Source of the DNA: Chitinophaga pinensis
GTDB lineage: Bacteria; Bacteroidota; Bacteroidia; Chitinophagales; Chitinophagaceae
Length of the DNA: 64,000 nucleotides
Reading direction: 5' to 3'
NCBI GenBank assembly: GCA_945876095.1
Contig: CAMCMP010000001.1
Span: 62,001-126,000 of the forward strand
Positions 43,958 through 52,685 of the stretch are shown in pieces. The notes beneath the pieces were generated by a model. The model saw only the letters and a program-made list of their open reading frames with translations, searched no databases and was not told the origin of the DNA. The position numbers were made by a program, and so were the translations under genes. Positions within the stretch are counted from its first letter, which is position 1; every line of letters starts with the position of its first letter.

Positions 43958-44127
43958 CATTGAATTACGAACTCTTTATCCCCTTCCTTAAGGTTGTCTA
44001 TTTCATTAAATAATTTGCAATTATATTCTATCCAAAGTTACTAGTGATCCTAATGACTTTGGATGAAGGAGATTTTTACTTTGGAAGCTATATTAAATTC
44101 TAATATCTAATAGAAAATATTTAAAAA

Positions 44128-45681
44128 ATGCTTACTCGATTCACCGATTCTTTATTTCAATTGATTCAGTCGCTTGAAAAAGCTGAAAAAAGGAATTTTA
44201 AACTTTTTATTAAAAGAAGTTCGGGTAATGAAAATTTAAAAATTGTTGAACTATTTGATGCCCTTGATAAATTGCATGAATACGACGAAGCTATTTTGCT
44301 TAAAAAGCTTTCTTCCATTCGAAAGCCTCAGTTATCCAATATCAAAGTTCATCTCTATAAACAATTATTGGCTAGTTTACGTATTTTAAAAAGTGCTGAC
44401 AGTATAGATATGCAGCTCAATGAACAATTGGATCATGCTAGAATTTTGTACAATAAGGGATTGTATTTACAAAGTCTAAAGATTTTAGAAAAATTAAAAG
44501 AAACTGCTAAGCATCACAATAAATTTAATTTTTTAACACAAGTAATTTCTTGGGAAAAGAAAATTGAATCATTACATATTTCAAGATCAATGCAGGATAG
44601 GGGAGAGCTTCTATCCTTAGAAGCGGTAGAGGTTAACGCAAGAGTAGATATGGTGGCTAGGCTTTCAAATTTAGCTCTGCAACTCTATAGTTGGTACATT
44701 AAAAATGGACATGCTAGAAATGAAAAAGATGAAATTGGGGTAAAAAAGTTTTTAAAAATTAATCTGCCTATTAATGCACATGAGCAAACTGGTTTCTATG
44801 AAAGAATGTATTTGTATCAGAGTTACTGTTGGTATGCATTTATTCGACAAGACTTTTTAATGTACTATCGGTATGCTCAAAAATGGGTAAATATTTTTTA
44901 TGATCATCCTTTAATGATAAGGGTTGAAACAGGCTATTATATTAAAGGGCTTCATAATTTACTAAATGCTCATTTTGATTTGAAGAATTATCAGAAATTT
45001 GAAATAGATCTTCAAAATTTTAAAAAATTTGCTAAGACTTCGGTAGCTGTGCAACATGATAATCATCGAATACAAACTTTTGTATACATTAGTAGTGCCT
45101 TAATCAATCAACATATTATGTTGGGTACCTTTGCACGGGGGTTAAAGGAAGTGCCATTGATTGAATCTAAATTGAAAGAGTATTCATTATTTCTTGATGG
45201 CCATCGTATATTAGTTTTCAACTATAAAATTGCCTCTTTGTATTTTGGAAATGGTGACTTTGATATTTCGATTGACTATCTTCAAAAAATCATTTATGGC
45301 AATGATTCCATGCGTGATGATTTACAATGCTATGCTCGATTGATGCATTTGATGGCACATTATGAATTAGGAAATTTTGAAATTATAGATTCTCTTATCC
45401 GATCGGTCTATCGTTTTATGTCAAAGAAGGAGAATCTTACAATTGTGGAGCAGGAAATGTTTAAGTTTTTGAGGAATTCTTTTCATGTTCATCGCCAAAA
45501 GTTAAAACCTGCGTTTAAAGAATTACTGGTCAGTCTAAAAAAATTGGAAAAAAATCGCTTTCAAACCCGATCTTTTGCCTATTTAGATATTATTTCTTGG
45601 ATAGAAAGTAAATTATCAGATAAACCAATGAGTGTGGTTATTAATGAAAAGTATCTACAACATAAAAAAAGGATTTATTAG
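44128..45681 (+). CDS. Large helical protein of unknown function (517 aa)
   Basis: A 517-residue cytosolic protein with no signal peptide and no membrane segment. Secondary structure looks almost wholly helical, with TPR-like runs (LDHARILYNKGLYLQSLKIL, then SIDYLQKII). The N-terminal helix pair is rich in Lys and Leu (LEKAEKRNFKLFIKR). I cannot name a family; similar proteins seem to occur in Chitinophagaceae. It precedes the radical SAM gene on the same strand with a 113-bp gap and a separate promoter, so a link is not demonstrated. Confidence 0.75.
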   Translation: MLTRFTDSLFQLIQSLEKAEKRNFKLFIKRSSGNENLKIVELFDALDKLHEYDEAILLKKLSSIRKPQLSNIKVHLYKQLLASLRILKSADSIDMQLNEQLDHARILYNKGLYLQSLKILEKLKETAKHHNKFNFLTQVISWEKKIESLHISRSMQDRGELLSLEAVEVNARVDMVARLSNLALQLYSWYIKNGHARNEKDEIGVKKFLKINLPINAHEQTGFYERMYLYQSYCWYAFIRQDFLMYYRYAQKWVNIFYDHPLMIRVETGYYIKGLHNLLNAHFDLKNYQKFEIDLQNFKKFAKTSVAVQHDNHRIQTFVYISSALINQHIMLGTFARGLKEVPLIESKLKEYSLFLDGHRILVFNYKIASLYFGNGDFDISIDYLQKIIYGNDSMRDDLQCYARLMHLMAHYELGNFEIIDSLIRSVYRFMSKKENLTIVEQEMFKFLRNSFHVHRQKLKPAFKELLVSLKKLEKNRFQTRSFAYLDIISWIESKLSDKPMSVVINEKYLQHKKRIY

Positions 45682-45777
45682 TTCTTCGCCCCATAGTATT
45701 ATTTACAATACTTTTTTCAAAAAAAACTTCTTATTAAATAGACATAAGCTAAATCATGCCATTTAATTATTAAGCAA

Positions 45778-45785
45778 TATTTTTG
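45778..45785 (+). promoter_or_regulatory. -7 box for the radical SAM gene
   Basis: TATTTTTG followed by C matches TAnnTTTG. It overlaps a possible TTG start at 45783, so the start must be downstream. Confidence 0.5.
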
Positions 45786-45794
45786 CTTTATAAA

Positions 45795-48008
45795 TTGAAT
45801 CATTTGAGTGCTACCGTTTTTTTTATAACCCCTCCTTTTACACAGCTGAATACACCCTATCCGGCATCTGCTTATTTAAAGGGTTTCCTAAATACGAAGG
45901 GTATTTCTTCTTTTCAGTCTGATCTTGGCATCGAAGTAATGATGGCAATTTTATCCAAAAAAGGTTTGACGGATCTGTTTGAATCTATTAGACCATCTGA
46001 AGAAAAGAAGTTTTCAGAAAATGCACTTAGAATAATAGCTCTTCAAAATGATTATATACAATCCATTGATTCGGTTATTGTTTTTTTACAAGGGAAAAAT
46101 CCAACCCTAGCGCACTTGATTTCTAAAAGAAATTACCTACCTGAAGCCAGTCGTTTTGCCCAATTGGATGATTTGGTATGGGCATTTGGTAGTATGGGTG
46201 TTCAGGATCGTGCGAAGCACTTAGCCACTATGTATCTGGAAGATTTATCTGACTTGATTAAAGAATGCATAGATCCACATTTCGGTTTTAGTAGATATGC
46301 TGAAAGATTAGGAAGATCAGCCAATAGTTTTGATGAATTATATGATGCTATGCTACAACCCTATAGCTACATCGATGAGGCACTTTTAAAAATTTTAAAA
46401 GCTAGATTAGAAAATGTAAATCCATTATTAGTAGCTATTTCAGTTCCTTTTCCAGGTAATTTATATGCTTCCTTGCGTTGTGCACAATGGATTAAAAAAA
46501 ATCATCCTTCCATTAAAGTAGCAATGGGAGGAGGTTTTGCAAATACAGAATTAAGGTCTTTATCTGATGTTCGTGTTTTCGAATTTTTCGATTTCATTAC
46601 TTTGGATGACGGAGAAGCACCCATCGAAAATTTAATCCATTATCTACAACAGAAAATACCTGTAACTTCTTTGAAAAGGTGTTTTACAATGGTAGAAGGC
46701 AAATTGCTTTATATCAATAACGCCGATTGTATTGATTACAAGCAGGGGCAAGTAGGAACTCCAGATTACAGTGATTTTTTGCTTGATCAATATATTTCTG
46801 CCATTGAAATTGTAAATCCAATGCATAGTCTTTGGAGTAACGGAAGGTGGAATAAATTGACAATGGCGCATGGTTGCTATTGGGGTAAATGTACTTTTTG
46901 TGATATCTCTCTTGATTATATAAAATTATATGAACCCATTACAGCTTCTTTGCTTTGCGATAGAATAGAGGAAATGATAGCACAGACAGGCGAGAATGGA
47001 TTTCATTTTGTTGATGAAGCAGCACCTCCAGCAATCATGCGCGCACTTGCTTTAGAAATTATTAAGAGAAAATTAATAGTAGTCTGGTGGACTAATATTC
47101 GTTTTGAAAAAAGTTTTACCCGTGATCTATGTTTATTATTAAAAGCTGCTGGTTGTATTGGTGTATCCGGTGGATTAGAAGTGGCTTCTGATAGATTGTT
47201 GGAGCTCATTCAAAAAGGCATTACTGTAAAACAAGTGGCTGGTGTAAATAAAAATTTTACGGAGGCTGGTATTATGGTTCATGCCTATCTCATGTATGGC
47301 TTTCCTACCCAAACTGCTCAAGAAACCATTGATTCATTGGAAATGGTGAGACAATTATTTGAAGCTGGTATCTTGCAGTCGGGCTTCTGGCATCAATTTG
47401 CTATGACCGCACATAGCCCAGTTGGAATGAATCCAGAAAAATACAAGGTTAAAAAGCAAACAACTTCGATAGGTAGTTTTGCTAATAATGATATTGTACA
47501 TACTGATCCAACAGGGGCAGATCATGATAGTTTTAGTTTTGGGCTAAAAAAATCATTGCTTAATTTTATGCATGGTGCTTGTTTGGATCATCCGCTACAA
47601 CAATGGTTTGATTTTAAAGTGCCTAAGACTTTAGTGCCATCTGACTACATTATTCAAGCAATACAAGAAGAGGGATTGAGTAGTAACAAGCCAAGTTCCA
47701 AAATCGTTTATTTGGGTAATCAGCCCGTAGTAGAAATTTATACTAAATCTAAAAAGGGGGTTCAGTGGGAAATGTGCTCCCTTACTTTTCAAGGAAAGCG
47801 AGAAACTCTTACAATTAAAGTAAATAAAGATCAGGGACAATGGTTGTCTAAAATGCTTAGCCAATTAACCGTTGATGCCAGCAAATTGTATAGTTTGCAT
47901 GAGGTGAAAACTGACTATGAAGCTGCAGGTATGGATGATTTTGAATTATTTTGGGATAACAAACCTGTAAATACGCTCTATAAATTGGGTTTATTACACT
48001 TGTCATAA
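45795..48008 (+). CDS. B12-binding-type radical SAM protein
   Basis: The product of about 737 residues has an N-terminal cobalamin-binding-like Rossmann domain (FFITPPFTQLNTPYPASAYL, LVAISVPFPGNLYASL, KVAMGGGF) and a radical SAM barrel starting with HGCYWGKCTFCDIS. The cluster cysteines are spaced CX4CX2C rather than the usual CX3CX2C. VDEAAPPAIM, GVSGGLEVASDRLLELIQKGI and YLMYGFPTQT are typical of this superfamily. The start is uncertain: no ATG is available, and TTG at 45783 overlaps a -7 box, so TTG 45795 or 45804 is preferred. No precursor peptide or partner biosynthetic gene is seen. The reaction is unknown. Confidence 0.82.
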   Translation: MNHLSATVFFITPPFTQLNTPYPASAYLKGFLNTKGISSFQSDLGIEVMMAILSKKGLTDLFESIRPSEEKKFSENALRIIALQNDYIQSIDSVIVFLQGKNPTLAHLISKRNYLPEASRFAQLDDLVWAFGSMGVQDRAKHLATMYLEDLSDLIKECIDPHFGFSRYAERLGRSANSFDELYDAMLQPYSYIDEALLKILKARLENVNPLLVAISVPFPGNLYASLRCAQWIKKNHPSIKVAMGGGFANTELRSLSDVRVFEFFDFITLDDGEAPIENLIHYLQQKIPVTSLKRCFTMVEGKLLYINNADCIDYKQGQVGTPDYSDFLLDQYISAIEIVNPMHSLWSNGRWNKLTMAHGCYWGKCTFCDISLDYIKLYEPITASLLCDRIEEMIAQTGENGFHFVDEAAPPAIMRALALEIIKRKLIVVWWTNIRFEKSFTRDLCLLLKAAGCIGVSGGLEVASDRLLELIQKGITVKQVAGVNKNFTEAGIMVHAYLMYGFPTQTAQETIDSLEMVRQLFEAGILQSGFWHQFAMTAHSPVGMNPEKYKVKKQTTSIGSFANNDIVHTDPTGADHDSFSFGLKKSLLNFMHGACLDHPLQQWFDFKVPKTLVPSDYIIQAIQEEGLSSNKPSSKIVYLGNQPVVEIYTKSKKGVQWEMCSLTFQGKRETLTIKVNKDQGQWLSKMLSQLTVDASKLYSLHEVKTDYEAAGMDDFELFWDNKPVNTLYKLGLLHLS

Positions 48009-48042
48009 ACCTTCCGTACTCTACCCTGTCATTAATTATTAT

Positions 48043-48312
48043 TTATTGTTGTTTTAATTCTTCTTCGATGATTTCACTAAAACTGTTTTCATTTTCCAAA
48101 ATCCATTTGGGTAAGGGTATTTCTATTATTTTCCAGCCATTATCAATTTTTTTAATATTGAAAAATACCCTAGAGTCACGCTCATCTACTACATCAACAG
48201 TAAATAGATTGTCCTTTTGATCGTTTATTTTTAGAAAATTAAATTCTTTTAATTTTCCATTTGCCTTTATAAGCTTTGAAAATTGAATATTTTTAGTAAA
48301 TGTTTTTTGCAT
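48043..48312 (-). CDS. Small hypothetical protein (89 aa)
   Basis: An acidic-ended 89-residue protein (MQKTFTKNIQ...EEELKQQ), predicted mostly beta strands then a helix. I chose the inner ATG at 48312; the longer start at 48336 adds a hydrophobic MILIILTT. No family recognised. It converges with the radical SAM gene (34 bp apart). Confidence 0.6.
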   Translation of the reverse strand: MQKTFTKNIQFSKLIKANGKLKEFNFLKINDQKDNLFTVDVVDERDSRVFFNIKKIDNGWKIIEIPLPKWILENENSFSEIIEEELKQQ

Positions 48313-48530
48313 AGTAGTTAATATTATTAAAATCATATAGCAATAACCATACTGAAATTTTAAAAATGGTCATTTCTATCTGTTAAAATTGTTATGAAAA
48401 TTGTATTTCCCTATTAAGTGATTTATTTAGTCGACCATCAAAAAGTTATAAGGGGCCAATCGGTAATACCCTTAATCAAAGTAAACCCATAAAGAACTTC
48501 CAGATAATCAATATAATGATTAATAACCTT

Positions 48531-48713
48531 ACAATTCGTTTTGCTTTTAGTAGAATAAAAATTAGCTATTTAGTTCTGAGATTTCCTTTGGAATAGAGTG
48601 CTTTTACTTTTTTGCCTTGATGCAAAAAAGTAACAAAAAAAATCAATCCGCCGCGGCGGATTGATTTTTTAACGGCTGATAATTCAAATTTCTAGCACTT
48701 TTTATTCAAGGGC
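48531..48713. repeat. Dispersed palindromic repeat, copy 1 (short form)
   Basis: This is a compact copy of an element also found at 54.2 and 57.8 kb. Stem A at 48604-48633 is TTACTTTTTTGC/GCAAAAAAGTAA with a CTTGAT loop. Then comes a perfect 34-bp palindrome (48637-48670, arms AAAAAATCAATCCGCCG/CGGCGGATTGATTTTTT). The end module AACGGCTGATAATTCAAATT...TTTATTC.AGGGC (48671-48713) is shared with the others. The long internal left arm present in copies 2 and 3 is missing. Confidence 0.88.
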
Positions 48714-48947
48714 GTTTAAACAACTATTATTTCAAATTTTCTTATCCGACTTTTTGAGGGCCGACTATTTAAGGAGATGGGAAAGAATTTTGAACTGAAT
48801 AATTACATATTATAATAAAACAAATGTAAATAAAATATATTCAGATTAAAAGTTATTTATTCTGTTTAATACATTTGTTCTAAATGATTTTATATGCTTC
48901 CAAAAGAAGGAAATTGATATTAGCTTATGTAAGAAGTTAGCGGATAT

Positions 48948-48983
48948 TTTGGTAGGTTCAATCAGAAATATCCCTTAATTTTG
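48948..48983 (+). promoter_or_regulatory. Promoter of prfB
   Basis: TTTG (48948-48951) and TAATTTTG (48976-48983) are 24 nt apart. The ATG follows after 4 nt, so the transcript is probably leaderless or nearly so. Confidence 0.5.
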
Positions 48984-48987
48984 GCAC

Positions 48988-50083
48988 ATGACAATTGAAC
49001 ATTTGAAGGATATGAGAGACCGTGTGTTGGTCTTGAGGAGGTTTCTTTGACGTCGCTAATAGAGAAATAAAAATCAATAGCGATAAGCAACTCTCGCTTT
49101 CACCGGGTTTCTGGGATGATAATGCCCGGGCTACTTCCATTTTAAAAGATACCAAAGTAAACGAGTATTGGGTAAATATGTATCACGATGTAACGTCGAT
49201 GGTAGAGGATTTTGCTGTGCTATTTGAATTTTGGAAAGAAGGGGAAGCTTCTGAAGAGGAAGTAAGGGAGGCTTATAATTTGGCAAATACTTCCATCGAT
49301 GAGGCCGAATTTAAGAGTACCCTCAATGAGCCCACTGATGCATTACCAGCCGTTTTACAAATTAATAGTGGTGCTGGTGGAACAGAGAGTCAAGACTGGG
49401 CTGAAATGCTTGCTAGAATGTACAGAATGTATGGAGAAAAGCAGGGCTGGACGGTAACAGAACTTGATTGGCAGTGGGGAGATGGTGCTGGTATTAAGAC
49501 CTGTACCTTTCAATTTGATGGACCATTTTCTTATGGTTTTTTAAAGGCAGAAAGCGGTGTTCACCGACTGGTTCGAATTAGTCCTTTTGACAGCAATGCA
49601 AGGAGGCATACCTCTTTTGCAAGTGTTTACGTATATCCCCTGATTGATGATACTATAGAAATTTCAGTAAATCCAGCTGACGTGGAGTGGGCATTTTTTA
49701 GAAGTGGTGGTAGTGGCGGCCAGAATGTAAATAAGGTAGAAACTGCTGTGCGGCTTACCCATAAGCCAAGTGGATTTATAGTAGAGTGTCAACAAGCACG
49801 TACCCAAGGCGAAAACAGAGAAAAAGCGATGGCTATGTTAAAAAGTCGTTTGTATGAAGAAGAAATGCGTAAGCGCCAGGCAGCCTTAGATGCTACTAAT
49901 TCATCTAAAAAGAAAATTGAATGGGGTAGCCAAATTCGTTCCTATGTTTTCCATCCCTACAAAATGATCAAGGACCATCGTACCGATTTTGAAGTCGGAA
50001 ATGTAGGTCCAGTCATGGATGGGGAATTGGATGGATTTATAAAAGCATACTTAATGAGTGAAAAAGAAGCTGCTGCTTCTTAA
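48988..50083 (+). CDS. prfB: Peptide chain release factor 2, with programmed +1 frameshift
   Basis: Release factor 2 ends translation at UGA and UAA. The gene is two overlapping frames: 48988-49047 (20 codons) then, after skipping one base, 49049-50083, giving 364 residues, the usual length. The shift site is CTT TGA C at 49045-49051, with an internal Shine-Dalgarno-like AGGAGG at 49036-49041, spaced by TTT. Thus UGA at 49048-49050 is read by RF2 itself, making an autoregulatory loop. The RF2 anticodon-like SPF motif is in RISPFDSN and the catalytic GGQ in [12 protein letters not shown] shorter frame from 49178 would miss the N-terminal domain. Confidence 0.96.
49036..49051 (+). promoter_or_regulatory. 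RF2 programmed frameshift signal
   Basis: AGGAGGTTTCTTTGAC: Shine-Dalgarno-like AGGAGG, 3-nt spacer, slippery CTT, in-frame UGA, C. Classical arrangement. Confidence 0.95.
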
Positions 50084-50364
50084 TATTATAATAGTATTAA
50101 ATCATTGATATTCAATATCTAAAATTATATTATCTAAATTTTTAGTTAAGAAAAAAAGTATTATTAAGTTGAATTTCATTGGACTTAATTTATCTAGCTT
50201 AATTTGAATTTGCTGAAAGAAGGAGGATAATATTATTCAAAGAAATAAGTAGCTTTATTGGTGAAATCATTTTTTAGACTAAAGTATTTATATTGAAAAT
50301 ACATAGATTCGAAAATTAGCAAACTATCCTAATTGGATATTTTATCAATTAAAAATGTAATTGG

Positions 50365-51999
50365 ATGCAATACGGAGATTTTTATTATCCAATGCCGGTC
50401 AATGAACCTGTATTGAATTATGCCCCTGGAAGTAAGGAGAAACTGGCATTGAAAAAAGTCCTCAAAAAATTAAAATTGGAGAAGGTCGATGTTCCGATGT
50501 ATATCGGTAGTAAAGAGGTGAGGACTGGAGTTAAAAAATCAATGCATCCTCCACATGAACATAGCCATTTGCTTGGTAATTATCATGAAGGAAATGCAAG
50601 CCATGTTAAAAATGCCATTCAAGCAGCTTTAGAAGCTAAAACCAAATGGGCCTCATTAAACTGGGAAAATAGGGCAAATATATTTTTAAAGGCGGCTGAT
50701 TTATTGGCTACCAAATACCGTCCACATATTGTTGGGGCAACCATGCTTGGACAAAGTAAAAATGTTTATCAGGCAGAAATTGATGCAGCCTGTGAACTAA
50801 TAGATTTTTTGAGATTCAACGTACATTTTCTTAGTGAAATTTATCGCGAACAGCCAATCAGTGGGGCTGGCATGAATAATAGGCTTGAGTATAGACCATT
50901 AGAGGGATTTGTTTTGGCAGTTTCTCCTTTTAATTTTACGGCCATTGGCGGCAATCTACCTACCAGCGCAGCAATGTGTGGCAATGTGGTGGTATGGAAA
51001 TGTGCTCCTACACAAGTGTACAGTGCTCAGTTATTCATGCGTATTTTAAAAGAGGCAGGATTACCTGATGGCGTGATTAATTTAATTTATGTGGATGGTC
51101 CAATATTAGGGGAAGTATGCTTTCATCATCCAGATTTTGCAGGAGTTCATTTTACGGGTAGTACCAGCGTTTTTAATTTTATGTGGAAAACAATTGGCGC
51201 TAATACTAATATCTATAAGTCATACCCTCGAGTAGTGGGTGAAACAGGTGGTAAAGATTTTGTGATTGCTCATAAAAGTGCTGATCCCGATGTGGTGGTG
51301 GCAGCATTAGCCAGAGGAGCATTTGAATACCAAGGCCAAAAATGTTCTGCTGCATCTAGGGCATATATTCCCTCTAACCTCGCTGCAGAAATAAAGAAAA
51401 AGTTGGTGGCTGAAGTAAAGACCATGAAAATGGGGACGGTAGAGGACTTCACCAATTTTATTAATGCCGTGATAGATCAGAAGAGTTTTCTTAAACTTGA
51501 ATCCTATATCAAACTCGCTAAAAAGCGGGAGAGTAATGTAAAAATATTAGTAGGTGGTAAATGTGATAAATCCAAAGGATATTTTATTGAGCCCACTATA
51601 ATTGAAACAATGGACCCGCAATATGTAACCATGTGCGAAGAGCTTTTTGGTCCAGTACTAACTCTATATGTTTACGATGAAAATAAATTTGAGGATGCTT
51701 TAAAATTAGTAGATAATACCTCTTCTTATGCGCTCACTGGTGCAATCATTGCACAAGACCGTTATGCAGTTGAACTAGCAACTCAACAACTGAGGTATAG
51801 TGCAGGTAATTTTTATATTAATGACAAACCGACTGGAGCAGTAGTGGGACAGCAGCCATTTGGCGGTGCAAGGGCAAGCGGAACAAATGATAAGGCGGGC
51901 AGTCTTTTGAATCTTTATCGTTGGCTTAGTGCTCGAACGATTAAGGAAGTATTTACACCTGTTACAGATTATAGGTATCCATTTTTATTAGAAAAATAA
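50365..51999 (+). CDS. pruA: L-glutamate gamma-semialdehyde dehydrogenase (1-pyrroline-5-carboxylate dehydrogenase)
   Basis: The 544-residue NAD-dependent aldehyde dehydrogenase oxidises glutamate semialdehyde to glutamate in proline breakdown. Catalytic Cys is in YQGQKCSAASRAY near residue 327 and the general-base Glu in VGETGGKDF near 293; VSPFNFTAIGG near 193 and HFTGSTSVFNF near 263 bind the nucleotide. The length and the eukaryote-like form of the protein match the type 1 P5C dehydrogenases of Bacteroidota. No putA or proline permease is adjacent. A 281-bp AT-rich gap without recognised elements precedes it. Confidence 0.93.
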   Translation: MQYGDFYYPMPVNEPVLNYAPGSKEKLALKKVLKKLKLEKVDVPMYIGSKEVRTGVKKSMHPPHEHSHLLGNYHEGNASHVKNAIQAALEAKTKWASLNWENRANIFLKAADLLATKYRPHIVGATMLGQSKNVYQAEIDAACELIDFLRFNVHFLSEIYREQPISGAGMNNRLEYRPLEGFVLAVSPFNFTAIGGNLPTSAAMCGNVVVWKCAPTQVYSAQLFMRILKEAGLPDGVINLIYVDGPILGEVCFHHPDFAGVHFTGSTSVFNFMWKTIGANTNIYKSYPRVVGETGGKDFVIAHKSADPDVVVAALARGAFEYQGQKCSAASRAYIPSNLAAEIKKKLVAEVKTMKMGTVEDFTNFINAVIDQKSFLKLESYIKLAKKRESNVKILVGGKCDKSKGYFIEPTIIETMDPQYVTMCEELFGPVLTLYVYDENKFEDALKLVDNTSSYALTGAIIAQDRYAVELATQQLRYSAGNFYINDKPTGAVVGQQPFGGARASGTNDKAGSLLNLYRWLSARTIKEVFTPVTDYRYPFLLEK

Positions 52000-52090
52000 T
52001 TTGCCATTATTAAATTTAATGATGAGTGATTATTTCAAATTCTTTTTAATTCAAACAATATCAGATAAATTCGCTCTTTAAAGTTTTAAT

Positions 52091-52600
52091 TTGAAAACAA
52101 TACTAGACAAGCGTCAGCTACATCTTACAATTCTGCGTCTGGCTCACCAGTTGCTTGAAAATCACCAAAATTTAGATGAGGTGGTTTTTATTGGACTGCA
52201 GCCTAGAGGAGTACAAATTAGTAAGCGTATAGTAGATACTATTCGTAGCCTTTGTATAGGTCAAAATATTCGATATGGCATATTGGATATTACTTTTTAT
52301 AGAGATGATGTAAGAAAAGAATTACATATTGCAAATACTACTGATATACCTTTTTCTATTGAGGGGAAAGTGGTGATTTTAATTGACGATGTGTTATATA
52401 CTGGTAGGACTATTAGGGCTGCATTGGATGCCCTTCAGGACTTTGGAAGGCCTAAAAAAATCGAATTGTGTGTTTTAGTAGACAGGAGATTTAATAGAGA
52501 ATTACCAATTCAGCCTGACTATTGCGGTAAATCTATTGATACTGCTTATTCTCAAAAAGTAAAAGTTGAATGGGAGCGAGAAGAGGTTATTTTGTATTGA
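52091..52600 (+). CDS. pyrR: Bifunctional pyr operon regulator / uracil phosphoribosyltransferase
   Basis: The 169-residue PRTase has the PRPP loop VILIDDVLYTGRTIRAALDAL near residue 97 and the PyrR-typical IGLQPRGVQISKRI near 34, and YGILDITFYRDDVRKE. PyrR senses UMP and in many bacteria attenuates pyr transcription; it sits directly upstream of pyrB. The TTG start at 52091 is needed for full length. No PyrR-type binding hairpin was recognised in front of pyrB. Confidence 0.93.
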   Translation: MKTILDKRQLHLTILRLAHQLLENHQNLDEVVFIGLQPRGVQISKRIVDTIRSLCIGQNIRYGILDITFYRDDVRKELHIANTTDIPFSIEGKVVILIDDVLYTGRTIRAALDALQDFGRPKKIELCVLVDRRFNRELPIQPDYCGKSIDTAYSQKVKVEWEREEVILY

Positions 52601-52641
52601 AATCACCTACTATAAACCAGCATTCTGAAAATTTGTTTTTA

Positions 52642-52678
52642 TTTGAAGCATGAAATTCAAACAAATATATTAGCTTTG
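52642..52678 (+). promoter_or_regulatory. Promoter of pyrB
   Basis: TTTG (52642-52645) and TAGCTTTG (52671-52678) are 25 nt apart; the ATG is 7 nt further. So pyrB can be transcribed apart from pyrR, with nearly no leader. Confidence 0.5.
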
Positions 52679-52685
52679 ACACTTA

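Larger units (their letters stand above)
43707..44127. other. Divergent promoter region
   Basis: This 421-bp gap carries a minus-strand -7 box (TAACTTTG, 43780-43787) for the DUF2452 gene and two tandem plus-strand boxes TATTTTTG at 43935-43942 and 43950-43957, 15 bp apart, for the 517-residue gene. No gene or RNA was recognised in the rest. Confidence 0.5.
48337..48987. other. Gap with dispersed repeat copy 1 and prfB promoter
   Basis: This 651-bp interval is non-coding as far as I can see. It holds the repeat element at 48531-48713, and at its right end the -33/-7 pair of prfB. The segment around 48748-48772 (CCGACTTTTTGAGGGCCGACTA) is echoed downstream of repeat copy 2 at 54659-54680, so the repeated unit may extend that far. 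Confidence 0.6.

Noticed and set aside
48601..48670. Repeat stem A as an ordinary intrinsic terminator
   Set aside because: It has terminator-like T and A runs, but the same module recurs three times with conserved flanks and in differing gene contexts, so it is better seen as part of a repeat family.
49178..50083. prfB as a short independent gene from ATG 49178
   Set aside because: It would lack the N-terminal domain; the upstream frames join by the standard RF2 frameshift.
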